A stretch of DNA of 14,770 nt. Origin: DATEPR01 sp036503065. Its GTDB lineage: Bacteria; Actinomycetota; Actinomycetes; Mycobacteriales; Pseudonocardiaceae. Where the stretch lies: NCBI GenBank assembly GCA_036503065.1, contig DASXXM010000545.1, positions 1 to 14,770 of the forward strand. The letters are read 5' to 3'. The position numbers were made by a program, and so were the translations under genes. Within the stretch, counting starts at the first letter, position 1; every line of letters starts with the position of its first letter. Below, in pieces: positions 1-5,965 of the stretch. The notes below the pieces were generated by a model. It was given only the letters and a program-made list of their open reading frames with translations. It was not told the DNA's origin and ran no database searches.

Positions 1-27
1 TTGGCGTGCTTGTCTTTGGTATGGCGG

Positions 28-939
28 TCAGTGGAGGGTGAGCCAGGCGAGGCTGCCTGCCCCGGCGAGGACGCAGTAAATCGCGAACGGCGTGAGCGTG
101 CGGGTCTGGAAGTAGCGAGTGAGGAAGCGCACCGCGAGATAGGCGCTGACGAAGGAGGCGACACTGCCGGCCAGTACCTGGCCATGGATGCCGGCGCCGA
201 GCGGGCCGAACAGGTCGGGGATCTTCAACGCGCCTGCCGCGAGGATGACCGGGGTGGCCAGCAGGAAGGAGAAGCGGGCGGCGTCCTCGTGGGACAGTCC
301 GCGCAGCAGGCCGGCGACCATGGTGACACCGGAGCGGCTGAGCCCCGGCAACAGCGCCAGAATCTGCGCGGAGCCGATCAGGGTGCCGCGCCCGATGGAC
401 ATCCTGGCGAGCCGGGCGTCGGCCGCGGCGCCGGCATCGTGTGCCGCGCCGGGAGCATCCGCGGTTTCCAGGGTTGTGTTGGCGCGGCGGCGCAGCCGTT
501 CACCCACGTACAACACCACTCCGTTGGCGATGAGGAACGACGCGGCCGGGATGGGCTTACCGAGGATGGTGCGGAACGTGTGTTCCAGCACCAGGCCGGC
601 GACGCCGACCGGAATTGTGGCGATGATGATCAGCCAGGCCAGTCGTTCTGCTGGTGTGGAGAGGCGGCGGTAACGGATCGAGGTGACGAACCCGCCGACG
701 ATGCGCACCCAGTCTCGCCAGAAGAACAGCAGCAGCGCCGCCGCGGTCGCGACGTGCAGGCCGACGATGAACGCGAGGTAGGGCGATTCGGGCGCGGACA
801 CGTTCAGGTCCTGCGCCCACTGGCCGCCGACCAGGGCCGGGATCAGCACGGAGTGCCCGAGGCTGGAGACGGGGAACAGTTCGGTGACACCCTGGAAGGC
901 GCCGACCACGATGGCTTCGAGGAAGTTCAGGTGGCTCAC
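28..939 (-). CDS. uppP: Undecaprenyl-diphosphatase (UppP/BacA family)
   Basis: Integral membrane phosphatase that recycles undecaprenyl diphosphate to the monophosphate lipid carrier used for peptidoglycan and other envelope polymers; family members confer bacitracin tolerance. The 303-residue protein is close to, slightly longer than, typical UppP (about 270-290). Both signature motifs are present: the N-terminal (E/Q)xxxE motif as Q16-xxx-E20 followed by FPVSSLGH (His29), and PGLSRSGVT at about residues 198-206, which holds the catalytic Ser/Arg. Several hydrophobic helices span the rest, with a hydrophilic Ala-rich loop near residues 155-180. The start is GTG at 939, with GAAAGG five bases upstream. 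The gene stands alone, separated from blaI upstream by 255 bases containing a repeat. Nothing in the sequence shows its regulation. Function is very secure. Confidence 0.95.
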   Translation of the reverse strand: MSHLNFLEAIVVGAFQGVTELFPVSSLGHSVLIPALVGGQWAQDLNVSAPESPYLAFIVGLHVATAAALLLFFWRDWVRIVGGFVTSIRYRRLSTPAERLAWLIIIATIPVGVAGLVLEHTFRTILGKPIPAASFLIANGVVLYVGERLRRRANTTLETADAPGAAHDAGAAADARLARMSIGRGTLIGSAQILALLPGLSRSGVTMVAGLLRGLSHEDAARFSFLLATPVILAAGALKIPDLFGPLGAGIHGQVLAGSVASFVSAYLAVRFLTRYFQTRTLTPFAIYCVLAGAGSLAWLTLH

Positions 940-1028
940 GGTAGCCTTTCGGTCAGCGGGTTGTGATCATGAGGCGGCGGCTCGGGCGAATTCGGACGAC
1001 GCTCTCCGTGGGCGATTTGTCAAGCCGC

Positions 1029-1037
1029 TTGTCCACA
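1029..1037 (+). promoter_or_regulatory. DnaA box (TTGTCCACA), copy 1 first box
   Basis: Perfect match to the actinobacterial DnaA-box consensus TTGTCCACA. It is the first of two same-orientation boxes in repeat copy 1; centre-to-centre spacing is 19 bases. That DnaA binds here is inferred from the consensus only. Confidence 0.55.
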
Positions 1038-1047
1038 GGTTCGTGGG

Positions 1048-1056
1048 TTGTCCACA
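1048..1056 (+). promoter_or_regulatory. DnaA box (TTGTCCACA), copy 1 second box
   Basis: Second perfect TTGTCCACA in repeat copy 1. The 10-base spacer between the boxes is one of the most divergent parts of the repeat (4 changes), while both boxes and the base after each are unchanged between copies. This suggests the boxes are the conserved functional part. Confidence 0.55.
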
Positions 1057-1146
1057 GATTTCGGGCGGACCACCCATTCAGGGCTTGACAGGCATAGAGT
1101 GAAAAAGGGCCGTAGCCCCCAGGGTTGGGCGGGGGTCTGCCCGGGC

Positions 1147-1190
1147 GTTGGCGAAGTTGCGGCGTGGTTGCGGTTGGCGGAAGTTGTGGC
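1147..1190. repeat. Short imperfect tandem repeat after blaI
   Basis: GTTGGCGAAGTTGCGGC (1147-1163) recurs with small changes as GTTGGCGGAAGTTGTGGC (1173-1190), 26 bases on. It lies just after the stop of blaI and directly abuts repeat copy 1. It is not present next to copy 2. Function unknown; it may be a decayed duplication. Confidence 0.4.
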
Positions 1191-1194
1191 ATGG

Positions 1195-1566
1195 TCATGT
1201 GTCCAGGAGGCGCCGCAGGATTTTTTCGTCTTGTGCGGACAGGCCGCCGACGAACCGGGTCAGGACGGCGTTTCGGTCGTTCTCGGCGTCCAGCACCTGT
1301 CGCATTCGGGTTGCGGCCAGGCGGGCGTGATCGGCGACCGGCAGGTAGGCGAAGGCCCGGCCGTGCCGGAACCGGTCCAACAGTCCGTGGACGTGCAGCC
1401 GGGACAGGATCGTCACCACCGTCGTGTAGGCCAGCGGCTGCGGTTCCGTTTCGGTGAGTGACTGTTGGACCTCGCCCGGCGTCAACGCCCGTCCTGCCGC
1501 GGTGAGCACCTCGAACACCCGCGCGGACAGCGCGCCGGCCGGTCGCCGGGCTGGCTGTGCACCCAC
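1195..1566 (-). CDS. BlaI/MecI/CopY-family winged-helix repressor
   Basis: A 123-residue DNA-binding repressor. Residues about 10-80 match the BlaI winged helix: the recognition region contains LAYTTVVTILSRLHVHGLLDR, followed by the wing RHGRAFAYLPV; the C-terminal third (MRQVLDAENDRNAVLTRFVG) matches the dimerisation helices. I chose GTG at 1566 because GAGGAGAGG lies six bases upstream and the family length fits; longer readings have no ribosome-binding site. No BlaR1-type sensor protease is present nearby. Instead it is divergent from two membrane transport genes, with a dyad in the shared promoter region, so I infer it represses itself and possibly the transporters. The family also includes the copper-responsive CopY, so a metal or cell-wall signal are both possible. 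Family assignment is secure; ligand unknown. Confidence 0.88.
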   Translation of the reverse strand: MGAQPARRPAGALSARVFEVLTAAGRALTPGEVQQSLTETEPQPLAYTTVVTILSRLHVHGLLDRFRHGRAFAYLPVADHARLAATRMRQVLDAENDRNAVLTRFVGGLSAQDEKILRRLLDT

Positions 1567-1583
1567 GTCCGTCCTCTCCTCTA

Positions 1584-1598
1584 CTACATTCGATGTAG
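1584..1598. promoter_or_regulatory. BlaI-type operator dyad
   Basis: CTACATTCGATGTAG is a perfect inverted repeat with 6-base arms and a 3-base centre, 18 bases upstream of the blaI start. The TACA/TGTA half-sites match the kind of dyad bound by BlaI/MecI repressors. A further pair ACTAC (1583-1587) and GTAGT (1609-1613) extends the symmetry, suggesting two overlapping sites. It is the natural place for autorepression and for control of the divergent transport genes. Binding is inferred from symmetry and position. Confidence 0.65.
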
Positions 1599-1661
1599 AA
1601 GATGCGACGTAGTGTGCCATCTGGTCCGCTGGTCGCATCGACCTGGGTAGAGTCCGACGCC

Positions 1662-1691
1662 ATGGCGGTGCAGTCGGGCGCGGTGAGGTGA
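1662..1691 (+). CDS. Possible 9-codon leader ORF before the cation transporter gene
   Basis: ATG at 1662 opens a 9-codon frame (MAVQSGAVR) whose TGA stop (1689-1691) interlocks with the GTG start of the transporter at 1688 as GTGA. A TAGAGT hexamer at 1648-1653 resembles a -10 element and would place a transcript start close to this ATG, so a leaderless short ORF coupling translation into the next gene is possible. It could equally be chance. No homology can be judged at this length. Confidence 0.25.
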   Translation: MAVQSGAVR

Positions 1692-2263
1692 GCGCCGACG
1701 TCGAACGGGCCGCGCTGGCGCGCCGCGGTGTCCGCCTGGAGTACGCCACCCTCGGCTGGAACGTGCTCGGACTGGTGGTGCTGGCGGTCACCGCGCTGGC
1801 CGCCCGGTCGGTCGCGCTGGCCGGGTTCGGGCTCGACTCGCTGATCGAGATCGGCGCGTCGATCGTGGTGCTGTGGGAACTTTCCGACACCCACGCCGGC
1901 CGCCAACAGCGGGCATTGCGCCTGATCCGGGTCGCGTTCGCGTTGCTGGCGGTGTATCTGACCGTCCAGTCCACACTCGTGCTGGTCACCGGTTACCACG
2001 CCGGGCACAGCCCGGTCGGCATCGCCTGGACCGCGATCACGGCCGCGGTGATGTTCGCCCTGGCCGCCGGCAAGGCCAGAACCGGCGCGGCGCTGGACAA
2101 TCCGGTGTTGCGCACCGAAGGCCGGGTCACTCTGGTGGACGGCATCCTCGCCGTCGCCGTGCTGGCCGGACTGATCGGCAACGCGGCGCTGGGCTGGTGG
2201 TGGGCGGATCCCGTCGCCGGCTACGTCCTGGTGGGTTACGCGGTCCGAGAGGCCCGCTGGTGA
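1688..2263 (+). CDS. Cation-diffusion-facilitator-like integral membrane protein
   Basis: A 191-residue protein that is mostly membrane helix, with about six segments. The sequence GFGLDSLIEIGAS (Asp50, Glu54) and the later EGRVTLVDG and WADPVAGY motifs resemble the transmembrane part of CDF cation/proton antiporters (the GxDS and xxADxxA signatures of helices 2 and 5). The cytoplasmic C-terminal metal-binding domain of classical CDF proteins is absent; similarly short versions occur in actinobacteria, so this looks complete rather than truncated. The start is GTG at 1688, with only GGTGAG immediately upstream as a poor ribosome site, so coupling to the preceding 9-codon frame is possible. 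Its stop overlaps the mntP-like start by four bases. Substrate is unknown; the neighbour suggests divalent metal export. Confidence 0.75.
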   Translation: MSADVERAALARRGVRLEYATLGWNVLGLVVLAVTALAARSVALAGFGLDSLIEIGASIVVLWELSDTHAGRQQRALRLIRVAFALLAVYLTVQSTLVLVTGYHAGHSPVGIAWTAITAAVMFALAAGKARTGAALDNPVLRTEGRVTLVDGILAVAVLAGLIGNAALGWWWADPVAGYVLVGYAVREARW

Positions 2264-2820
2264 TCCTCAAACTGGCCGCGTTCGTGGCGCCGCTCGGGTT
2301 GGACTCGTTCGCGGTCGCCGCCGCGATCGGCGCCACCGGTCGACTGCCGGCACGGGTTCGTTGGCGGATTTCCCTGCTGTTCCTGCTGTTCGAGGCCGGG
2401 ATGCCGCTGGTCGGCGTTGCGCTGGGCGCACCGTTGGCCCGCGCGATCGGCAACACCGCCGACTACGTGGCTGCCGTCGCGGTCATCGCCATCGGCGCCT
2501 GGATGCTGCTGCACGGCGACGCGGACGACGAGGAGGCGCGGGCCGGACGGCTCGTCAGCGCGCACGGTGTGGCACTGCTCGGCCTGGGTATCAGCATCAG
2601 CCTGGACGAACTGGCCATCGGTTTCAGCCTCGGTCTCACGCACCTGCCGCTGATTCCGGTCGTCATCGCCATCGGTGGTCAAGCCTTCCTCGCCGCCCAA
2701 CTCGGGCTGCACCTGGGCGGTCGGATCGCCGAGCGGCACCGCGAGGCAACCGAGCGACTCGCCGGCATCATCCTGATCGCTCTCGGTATTTTCCTGGCCG
2801 CGCAACGACTGTTCGCCTGA
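2260..2820 (+). CDS. mntP: MntP-family manganese efflux pump
   Basis: A 186-residue six-helix membrane protein, close to the 188 residues of E. coli MntP, which exports Mn(II). The internal two-fold repeat of the family is visible: GLDSFAVAAAIG near the N-terminus (Asp15) and ISLDELAIGFSLG in the second half (Asp116), with the conserved Asp in a helix each time. The central loop (about residues 84-98) is acidic, with an HGDADDEEARAG stretch. The start is GTG at 2260, overlapping the upstream TGA as GTGA, so the two membrane genes are translationally coupled. I saw no sequence resembling a Mn riboswitch upstream; control more likely comes from the BlaI-type repressor. Family is secure; actual substrate is inferred from the family. 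Confidence 0.85.
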   Translation: MILKLAAFVAPLGLDSFAVAAAIGATGRLPARVRWRISLLFLLFEAGMPLVGVALGAPLARAIGNTADYVAAVAVIAIGAWMLLHGDADDEEARAGRLVSAHGVALLGLGISISLDELAIGFSLGLTHLPLIPVVIAIGGQAFLAAQLGLHLGGRIAERHREATERLAGIILIALGIFLAAQRLFA

Positions 2821-2858
2821 CGCGAGCCGCGCTGACGATCTGGCAATTGTCAACTGGC

Positions 2859-2867
2859 TTGTCCACA
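2859..2867 (+). promoter_or_regulatory. DnaA box (TTGTCCACA), copy 2 first box
   Basis: Perfect TTGTCCACA, same orientation and spacing as in copy 1. Inferred from consensus. Confidence 0.55.
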
Positions 2868-2877
2868 GGTCCACCGG

Positions 2878-2886
2878 TTGTCCACA
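2878..2886 (+). promoter_or_regulatory. DnaA box (TTGTCCACA), copy 2 second box
   Basis: Perfect TTGTCCACA, 19 bases from the preceding box. Four identical boxes within 1.9 kb, all in one orientation, are far more than chance, but they come as two repeat copies rather than an origin-like cluster. Confidence 0.55.
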
Positions 2887-3005
2887 GATTTCTGGCAGAC
2901 CACCCATTTGGGGCTTGACAAGCATAGGGTTGAAAAGGGCCGTAGCCCCCGAGGTTGGGCGGGGGTCTGCCCGGCGGATTCGGCGATGTTGCTGCTTGAG
3001 CGTTC

Positions 3006-3025
3006 GCCGCCGATGGCGGCTTTCT
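3006..3025 (+). terminator. Possible hairpin terminator after mntP / repeat copy 2
   Basis: GCCGCC-GAT-GGCGGC forms a perfect 6-bp GC stem with a 3-base loop, followed by TTTCT. It is the only terminator-like hairpin in the 371-base gap between mntP and the next gene. The T-run is short and the stem is modest, so the call is tentative. The rest of the gap (2975-3191) shows no gene and no convincing promoter. Confidence 0.35.
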
Positions 3026-3191
3026 CGCGTCGCCGGCCACCAACTAAGGTGATCGGGTTGGGGCTCGGTGTCGGTCGGCGCGGAAAGTGACATCTCGAGT
3101 GCCCAGCGTGTCGCTTCTGGTAATAGCATGTCGTTTGGGTAGGCACACCGATGTCGGCGCGGACAGGCCCGCGTCGCGACGAAAGGCGTGG

Positions 3192-5318
3192 ATGGACACG
3201 CGGCGGGGCGACAGGACGGCTGGCAGGCTGTGGTTGGCTTATCTGGCAACCGGGGTTCTGGTGGTTGTCGGGTACTACTTCGCCGTACACACGGGCGCGT
3301 CGGCGCCGGTCCGAGTTGGCCTTTACTGCGCGGTCAGCCTCTCGGCCGCGGTCGCGGTGCTGGTTGGTTGCGCGGTCAACCTGCCCGCCGGCAGGGCCCG
3401 GCTACCGTGGTTGATTCTGGGGTTCAGCCAGGTCGTCTACGCCGTCGCGGACATCATTTTCTACGTTTCGCACAACATCTTCGGGAACACCGATTTCCCG
3501 GGTTTGGCGGATCCGCTCTACCTGGGCCACTACCCGCTGGTCGTGGTCGGGTTGGTCCTGCTGATCCGGCGGCGCACCCCCGGTCGTGACCTGGCGAACC
3601 TGCTCGACGCGGCCACGCTGGCGGTGGCCGCCGCGATGCTGTCGTGGCTGTACCTGATCGCCCCGCAGGCCAGGGCCGACTCGCCGATGCTGGTCAAGCT
3701 CGTGTCGGTCGCCTATCCGGTGATGGACCTCCTGATGTTCGCGCCCGCCCTGCGGCTGATCCTCGGGCAGGGTCGCCGGCCCGCGTCGTTCCTGCTACTG
3801 GCCGGGAATCTGCTCGCGATCTTCACGGCGGACACGATCTACGTGACGCAGCAGCTCAACGGCACCTACCAGACCGGCAACTTCCTGGACGCGATCTGGC
3901 TGTGCGGCAATCTCGCGCTGGGCGCGGCCGCGCTGCATCCGACGGTCGGCCGGGTCGCCGACCGGGCCGGCGCCCAGGACGTGTGGCTCACGCCGTTCCG
4001 GCTGGCGGTACTGGCCGGGGCCGCGCTGATCGCGCCGGCCACGCTGGTGCTGCAGGACGCGTTCGGGACGCTGCATGATGTCCCGGTGATCGCCGGGGCC
4101 TGCGCGATCCTGTTCATGCTGACGATCGCCCGGCTCGCCGGACTGGTCGCCGACCAGCGTCGGCTGGCCATCACCGATGTGCTCACCGGCCTGCGGACCC
4201 GCCGTTTCTTCAGTGCGCAACTGCCGATCGAGATCACCAAGGCGGGCCGGGTCGGCACGAGTCTCGCGGTGCTGATCGTGGACATCGACCGGTTCAAGTC
4301 GATCAACGACCGGTACGGGCATCCGGCCGGCGACCGGGTGCTGGTCGAGGTGGCCCACCGCCTGCGGGAATCCGTGCGGCAGGCCGACTTCCTGGCTCGC
4401 TACGGCGGCGAGGAGTTCGCGCTGGTGGTGCCGGGCGCCAGCCCGCAGGAACTGGCCAGCATCGGCGAGCGGCTGCGCAGGGAGGTCGCGTCCAGCCCGA
4501 TCCAGATCGCGCCGGACGTGCTGATCAGCGTTACCGTGTCGGTCGGCACCGCGGGCTACCCCCGGCACGGCAAGACGCCTGCCGAACTGATCACCACCGC
4601 CGACCGGGCGCTCTACGCGGCCAAGTCGCAGGGCCGGGACCGGGTCGTGGTGGGGGAGACCATCACCGCGGACGTCCTGGTCGCCGGCAACGGCAACGGC
4701 GAGAACTCCGCCGACCTGCTCGCCTACCTGCAACGGGCCGCGGACGAGGTGGACGGCTGGCTGTCCTCCTGCGAGCACGGCCGCGCGGTCGGCCGCTGGG
4801 CCGCGCTGGTGGCGTCGGCGCTGGGCGAGGACGAGCCGTTCGTCCGGCGGGCCGAACTGGCCGGTCGGCTGCACGACGTGGGCAAGGTGTTCATCCCGCA
4901 GGCGATCTGGCGCAAGCCCAGCGCGCTGTCCCGCTACGAGCGCCACCTGGTGCAGCAGCATCCCGAGTACGGCTACCAGATGGTCAGCGTCGTCCCCGGC
5001 CTGATCGACGTGGCCGAGACCATCCGGCAGCACCACGAGCGGATCGACGGCCGGGGCTACCCGCTCGGCCTGGCGGCACACGAGATCCGGCTCGAGGCGC
5101 GGATCGTCGCGGTGTGCGACTCGTGGGCGGCGATGCTGGCCGACCGGCCCTACCACACCGCGCTGCGGCCGGAGGAAGCCTGCGACGAACTGCGCAACGG
5201 CCGCAACAGCCAGTTCGACCGGGACGTCGTGGACGCCTTCCTCGGCCTGCACCGGCGCGAACTGCTCGGTGACCTGCGCAGGCTCGCGGAGCGGGAACCC
5301 GTCCGGCTGCTGCCCTAG
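3192..5318 (+). CDS. Membrane-anchored diguanylate cyclase / HD-GYP phosphodiesterase fusion
   Basis: A 708-residue protein predicted both to make and to degrade the second messenger c-di-GMP. Residues 1 to about 320 hold roughly ten hydrophobic helices forming an uncharacterised membrane input domain. A full GGDEF domain follows (about 325-490): VDIDRFKSINDRYGH, active-site GGEEF at about 405-409, and an RQAD inhibitory I-site five residues before it, so product-inhibited cyclase activity is expected. An HD-GYP domain (about 515-700) shows LHDVGKVFIP, HHERIDGRGYP and the following ARIVAVCDSW, so the metal-binding HD and GYP elements look intact. The start is ATG at 3192, with GAAAGG five bases upstream; an earlier in-frame start lacks a good ribosome site. 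It is monocistronic and its TAG interlocks with the stop of the converging TenA-like gene. Which activity dominates in vivo cannot be told from sequence. Confidence 0.9.
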   Translation: MDTRRGDRTAGRLWLAYLATGVLVVVGYYFAVHTGASAPVRVGLYCAVSLSAAVAVLVGCAVNLPAGRARLPWLILGFSQVVYAVADIIFYVSHNIFGNTDFPGLADPLYLGHYPLVVVGLVLLIRRRTPGRDLANLLDAATLAVAAAMLSWLYLIAPQARADSPMLVKLVSVAYPVMDLLMFAPALRLILGQGRRPASFLLLAGNLLAIFTADTIYVTQQLNGTYQTGNFLDAIWLCGNLALGAAALHPTVGRVADRAGAQDVWLTPFRLAVLAGAALIAPATLVLQDAFGTLHDVPVIAGACAILFMLTIARLAGLVADQRRLAITDVLTGLRTRRFFSAQLPIEITKAGRVGTSLAVLIVDIDRFKSINDRYGHPAGDRVLVEVAHRLRESVRQADFLARYGGEEFALVVPGASPQELASIGERLRREVASSPIQIAPDVLISVTVSVGTAGYPRHGKTPAELITTADRALYAAKSQGRDRVVVGETITADVLVAGNGNGENSADLLAYLQRAADEVDGWLSSCEHGRAVGRWAALVASALGEDEPFVRRAELAGRLHDVGKVFIPQAIWRKPSALSRYERHLVQQHPEYGYQMVSVVPGLIDVAETIRQHHERIDGRGYPLGLAAHEIRLEARIVAVCDSWAAMLADRPYHTALRPEEACDELRNGRNSQFDRDVVDAFLGLHRRELLGDLRRLAEREPVRLLP

Positions 5319-5965
5319 ACGGTTGCCGTGTCCGCGATGGTGTTCCAGAACATCAGTTCGTACGACTGGAACAGCCGGCCGTAGGTGAACGCCTCGTCGG
5401 ACTGGCGACCCGCTTCGATCGCGGCCACGGCCTGCTCCTCGATCTCGGGCGCCGGTGTCGCGAAGAAGTCGAAGAAACCGCAGGCCTCGTCGTCGAAGCC
5501 GTAGTGCTCGCGCATCGCGGTGGCGACCGTCGCGCAGTAGTCGCCCCAGGCCGCGAAGTTCGCGATCAGTGCGACGACGACGTCGGCAGGCTCGCCGTAC
5601 ATGCACAGCCAGGCCAGGTACGCCGGGTACGCCTGGCAGCCGGCCTGCGGCTGGTACGCCCGCAGTGCCGCGTCGTCCAGCCCGCATGCCCGCGCCAGCG
5701 GCGTCAGCTTGGGCAACGCGAGAGCCTCACCCGCGGCGAGGCCGGCGAACAGTTCGCGGCCGCGCTGTTCGGTGCATCGGGCCGCGATGGTCAGGAAGCT
5801 CCGCCAGTCGCTGTGCACGATCCGGCTCTCCTCGGCCGCGATGGTGGCGAACACCGACCGCGGCGCCGTGCCGGCCGCGATCAGCGGCACCAGCCGATTG
5901 TCGTGCTCCGCGGGGGCCAGTGCCTTGCGTGCGGTGGCCAGCAGTTCACGCGCCGGTGCGCTCAT
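5315..5965 (-). CDS. TenA/THI-4/PqqC-family protein lacking the thiaminase cysteine motif
   Basis: A 216-residue, mostly helical protein of the TenA fold. Recognisable parts are AEESRIVHSDWRSFLTIA (counterpart of the substrate-pocket helix), the AWGDYC helix in the middle, and the C-terminal FQSYELMFWNTIADTA, where the family's conserved Glu sits in YELMFW. Classical thiaminase II has PCYWxYxE in the central helix with a catalytic Cys; here the aligned residues read FAAW, so the nucleophile appears lost, and the usual Asp of the first pocket helix is Glu. It may therefore act on another amine-type substrate or be a binding protein. The start is ATG at 5965 with AGGGAG nine bases upstream; it overlaps the 3' end of the permease gene by 20 bases. 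Family is fairly secure, function uncertain. Confidence 0.75.
   Translation of the reverse strand: MSAPARELLATARKALAPAEHDNRLVPLIAAGTAPRSVFATIAAEESRIVHSDWRSFLTIAARCTEQRGRELFAGLAAGEALALPKLTPLARACGLDDAALRAYQPQAGCQAYPAYLAWLCMYGEPADVVVALIANFAAWGDYCATVATAMREHYGFDDEACGFFDFFATPAPEIEEQAVAAIEAGRQSDEAFTYGRLFQSYELMFWNTIADTATV

Larger units (their letters stand above)
1017..1144 (+). repeat. 128-bp intergenic repeat, copy 1, with two DnaA boxes
   Basis: This stretch aligns without gaps to 2847-2974 (I count 17 mismatches in 128, about 87% identity), same orientation, 1830 bases apart. It opens with TTGTCAAGCC, answered by GGCTTGACA at 1082-1090, so a 74-bp inner part is framed by inverted ends. Inside are two tandem TTGTCCACA boxes. 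The right half holds short inverted repeats GGGC-CGTA-GCCC (1107-1118), CCCCC/GGGGG (1116-1135) and GGGC/GCCC (1127-1142). It lies between blaI and uppP, outside genes. Reading either strand as protein is not supported, since most differences between copies would change amino acids. Origin and function are unknown; genome-wide dispersal is inferred, not seen. Confidence 0.9.
2847..2974 (+). repeat. 128-bp intergenic repeat, copy 2, with two DnaA boxes
   Basis: Ungapped partner of 1017-1144. It opens with TTGTCAA, paired with TTGACAA at 2915-2921, so the inverted ends are kept although neighbouring bases differ. Both TTGTCCACA boxes, the GGGC-CGTA-GCCC hairpin and the last 22 bases are unchanged. 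It begins 27 bases after the mntP stop. Together the copies bracket blaI, the CDF-like gene and mntP as direct repeats. Confidence 0.9.

Noticed and set aside
1..966. Long plus-strand frame opposite uppP
   Set aside because: Composition is that of an antisense shadow of a high-GC gene; the minus strand has clear UppP motifs.
1048..1144. A short protein encoded by the repeat (STDF...GRSP.GWAGVCP in both copies)
   Set aside because: Most differences between the copies change amino acids rather than silent positions, so the repeat is not evolving as a coding sequence.
2150..2260. Manganese (yybP-ykoY) riboswitch for mntP
   Set aside because: mntP starts inside the end of the preceding gene and no such motif is visible there or upstream of the first gene of the pair.
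1688..2263. CDF transporter gene as a truncated pseudogene
   Set aside because: The stop is cleanly coupled to mntP and short CDF-like proteins without the C-terminal domain occur in actinobacteria.
1017..2974. Four DnaA boxes as a replication origin
   Set aside because: The boxes are in two repeat copies, all in one orientation, with no dnaA, dnaN, gyrB, parAB or rpmH nearby and no AT-rich unwinding region.
3795..5687. Long minus-strand frame opposite the GGDEF/HD-GYP gene
   Set aside because: Arg/Asp/Gln-rich antisense shadow with no domain; the plus strand encodes intact catalytic motifs.
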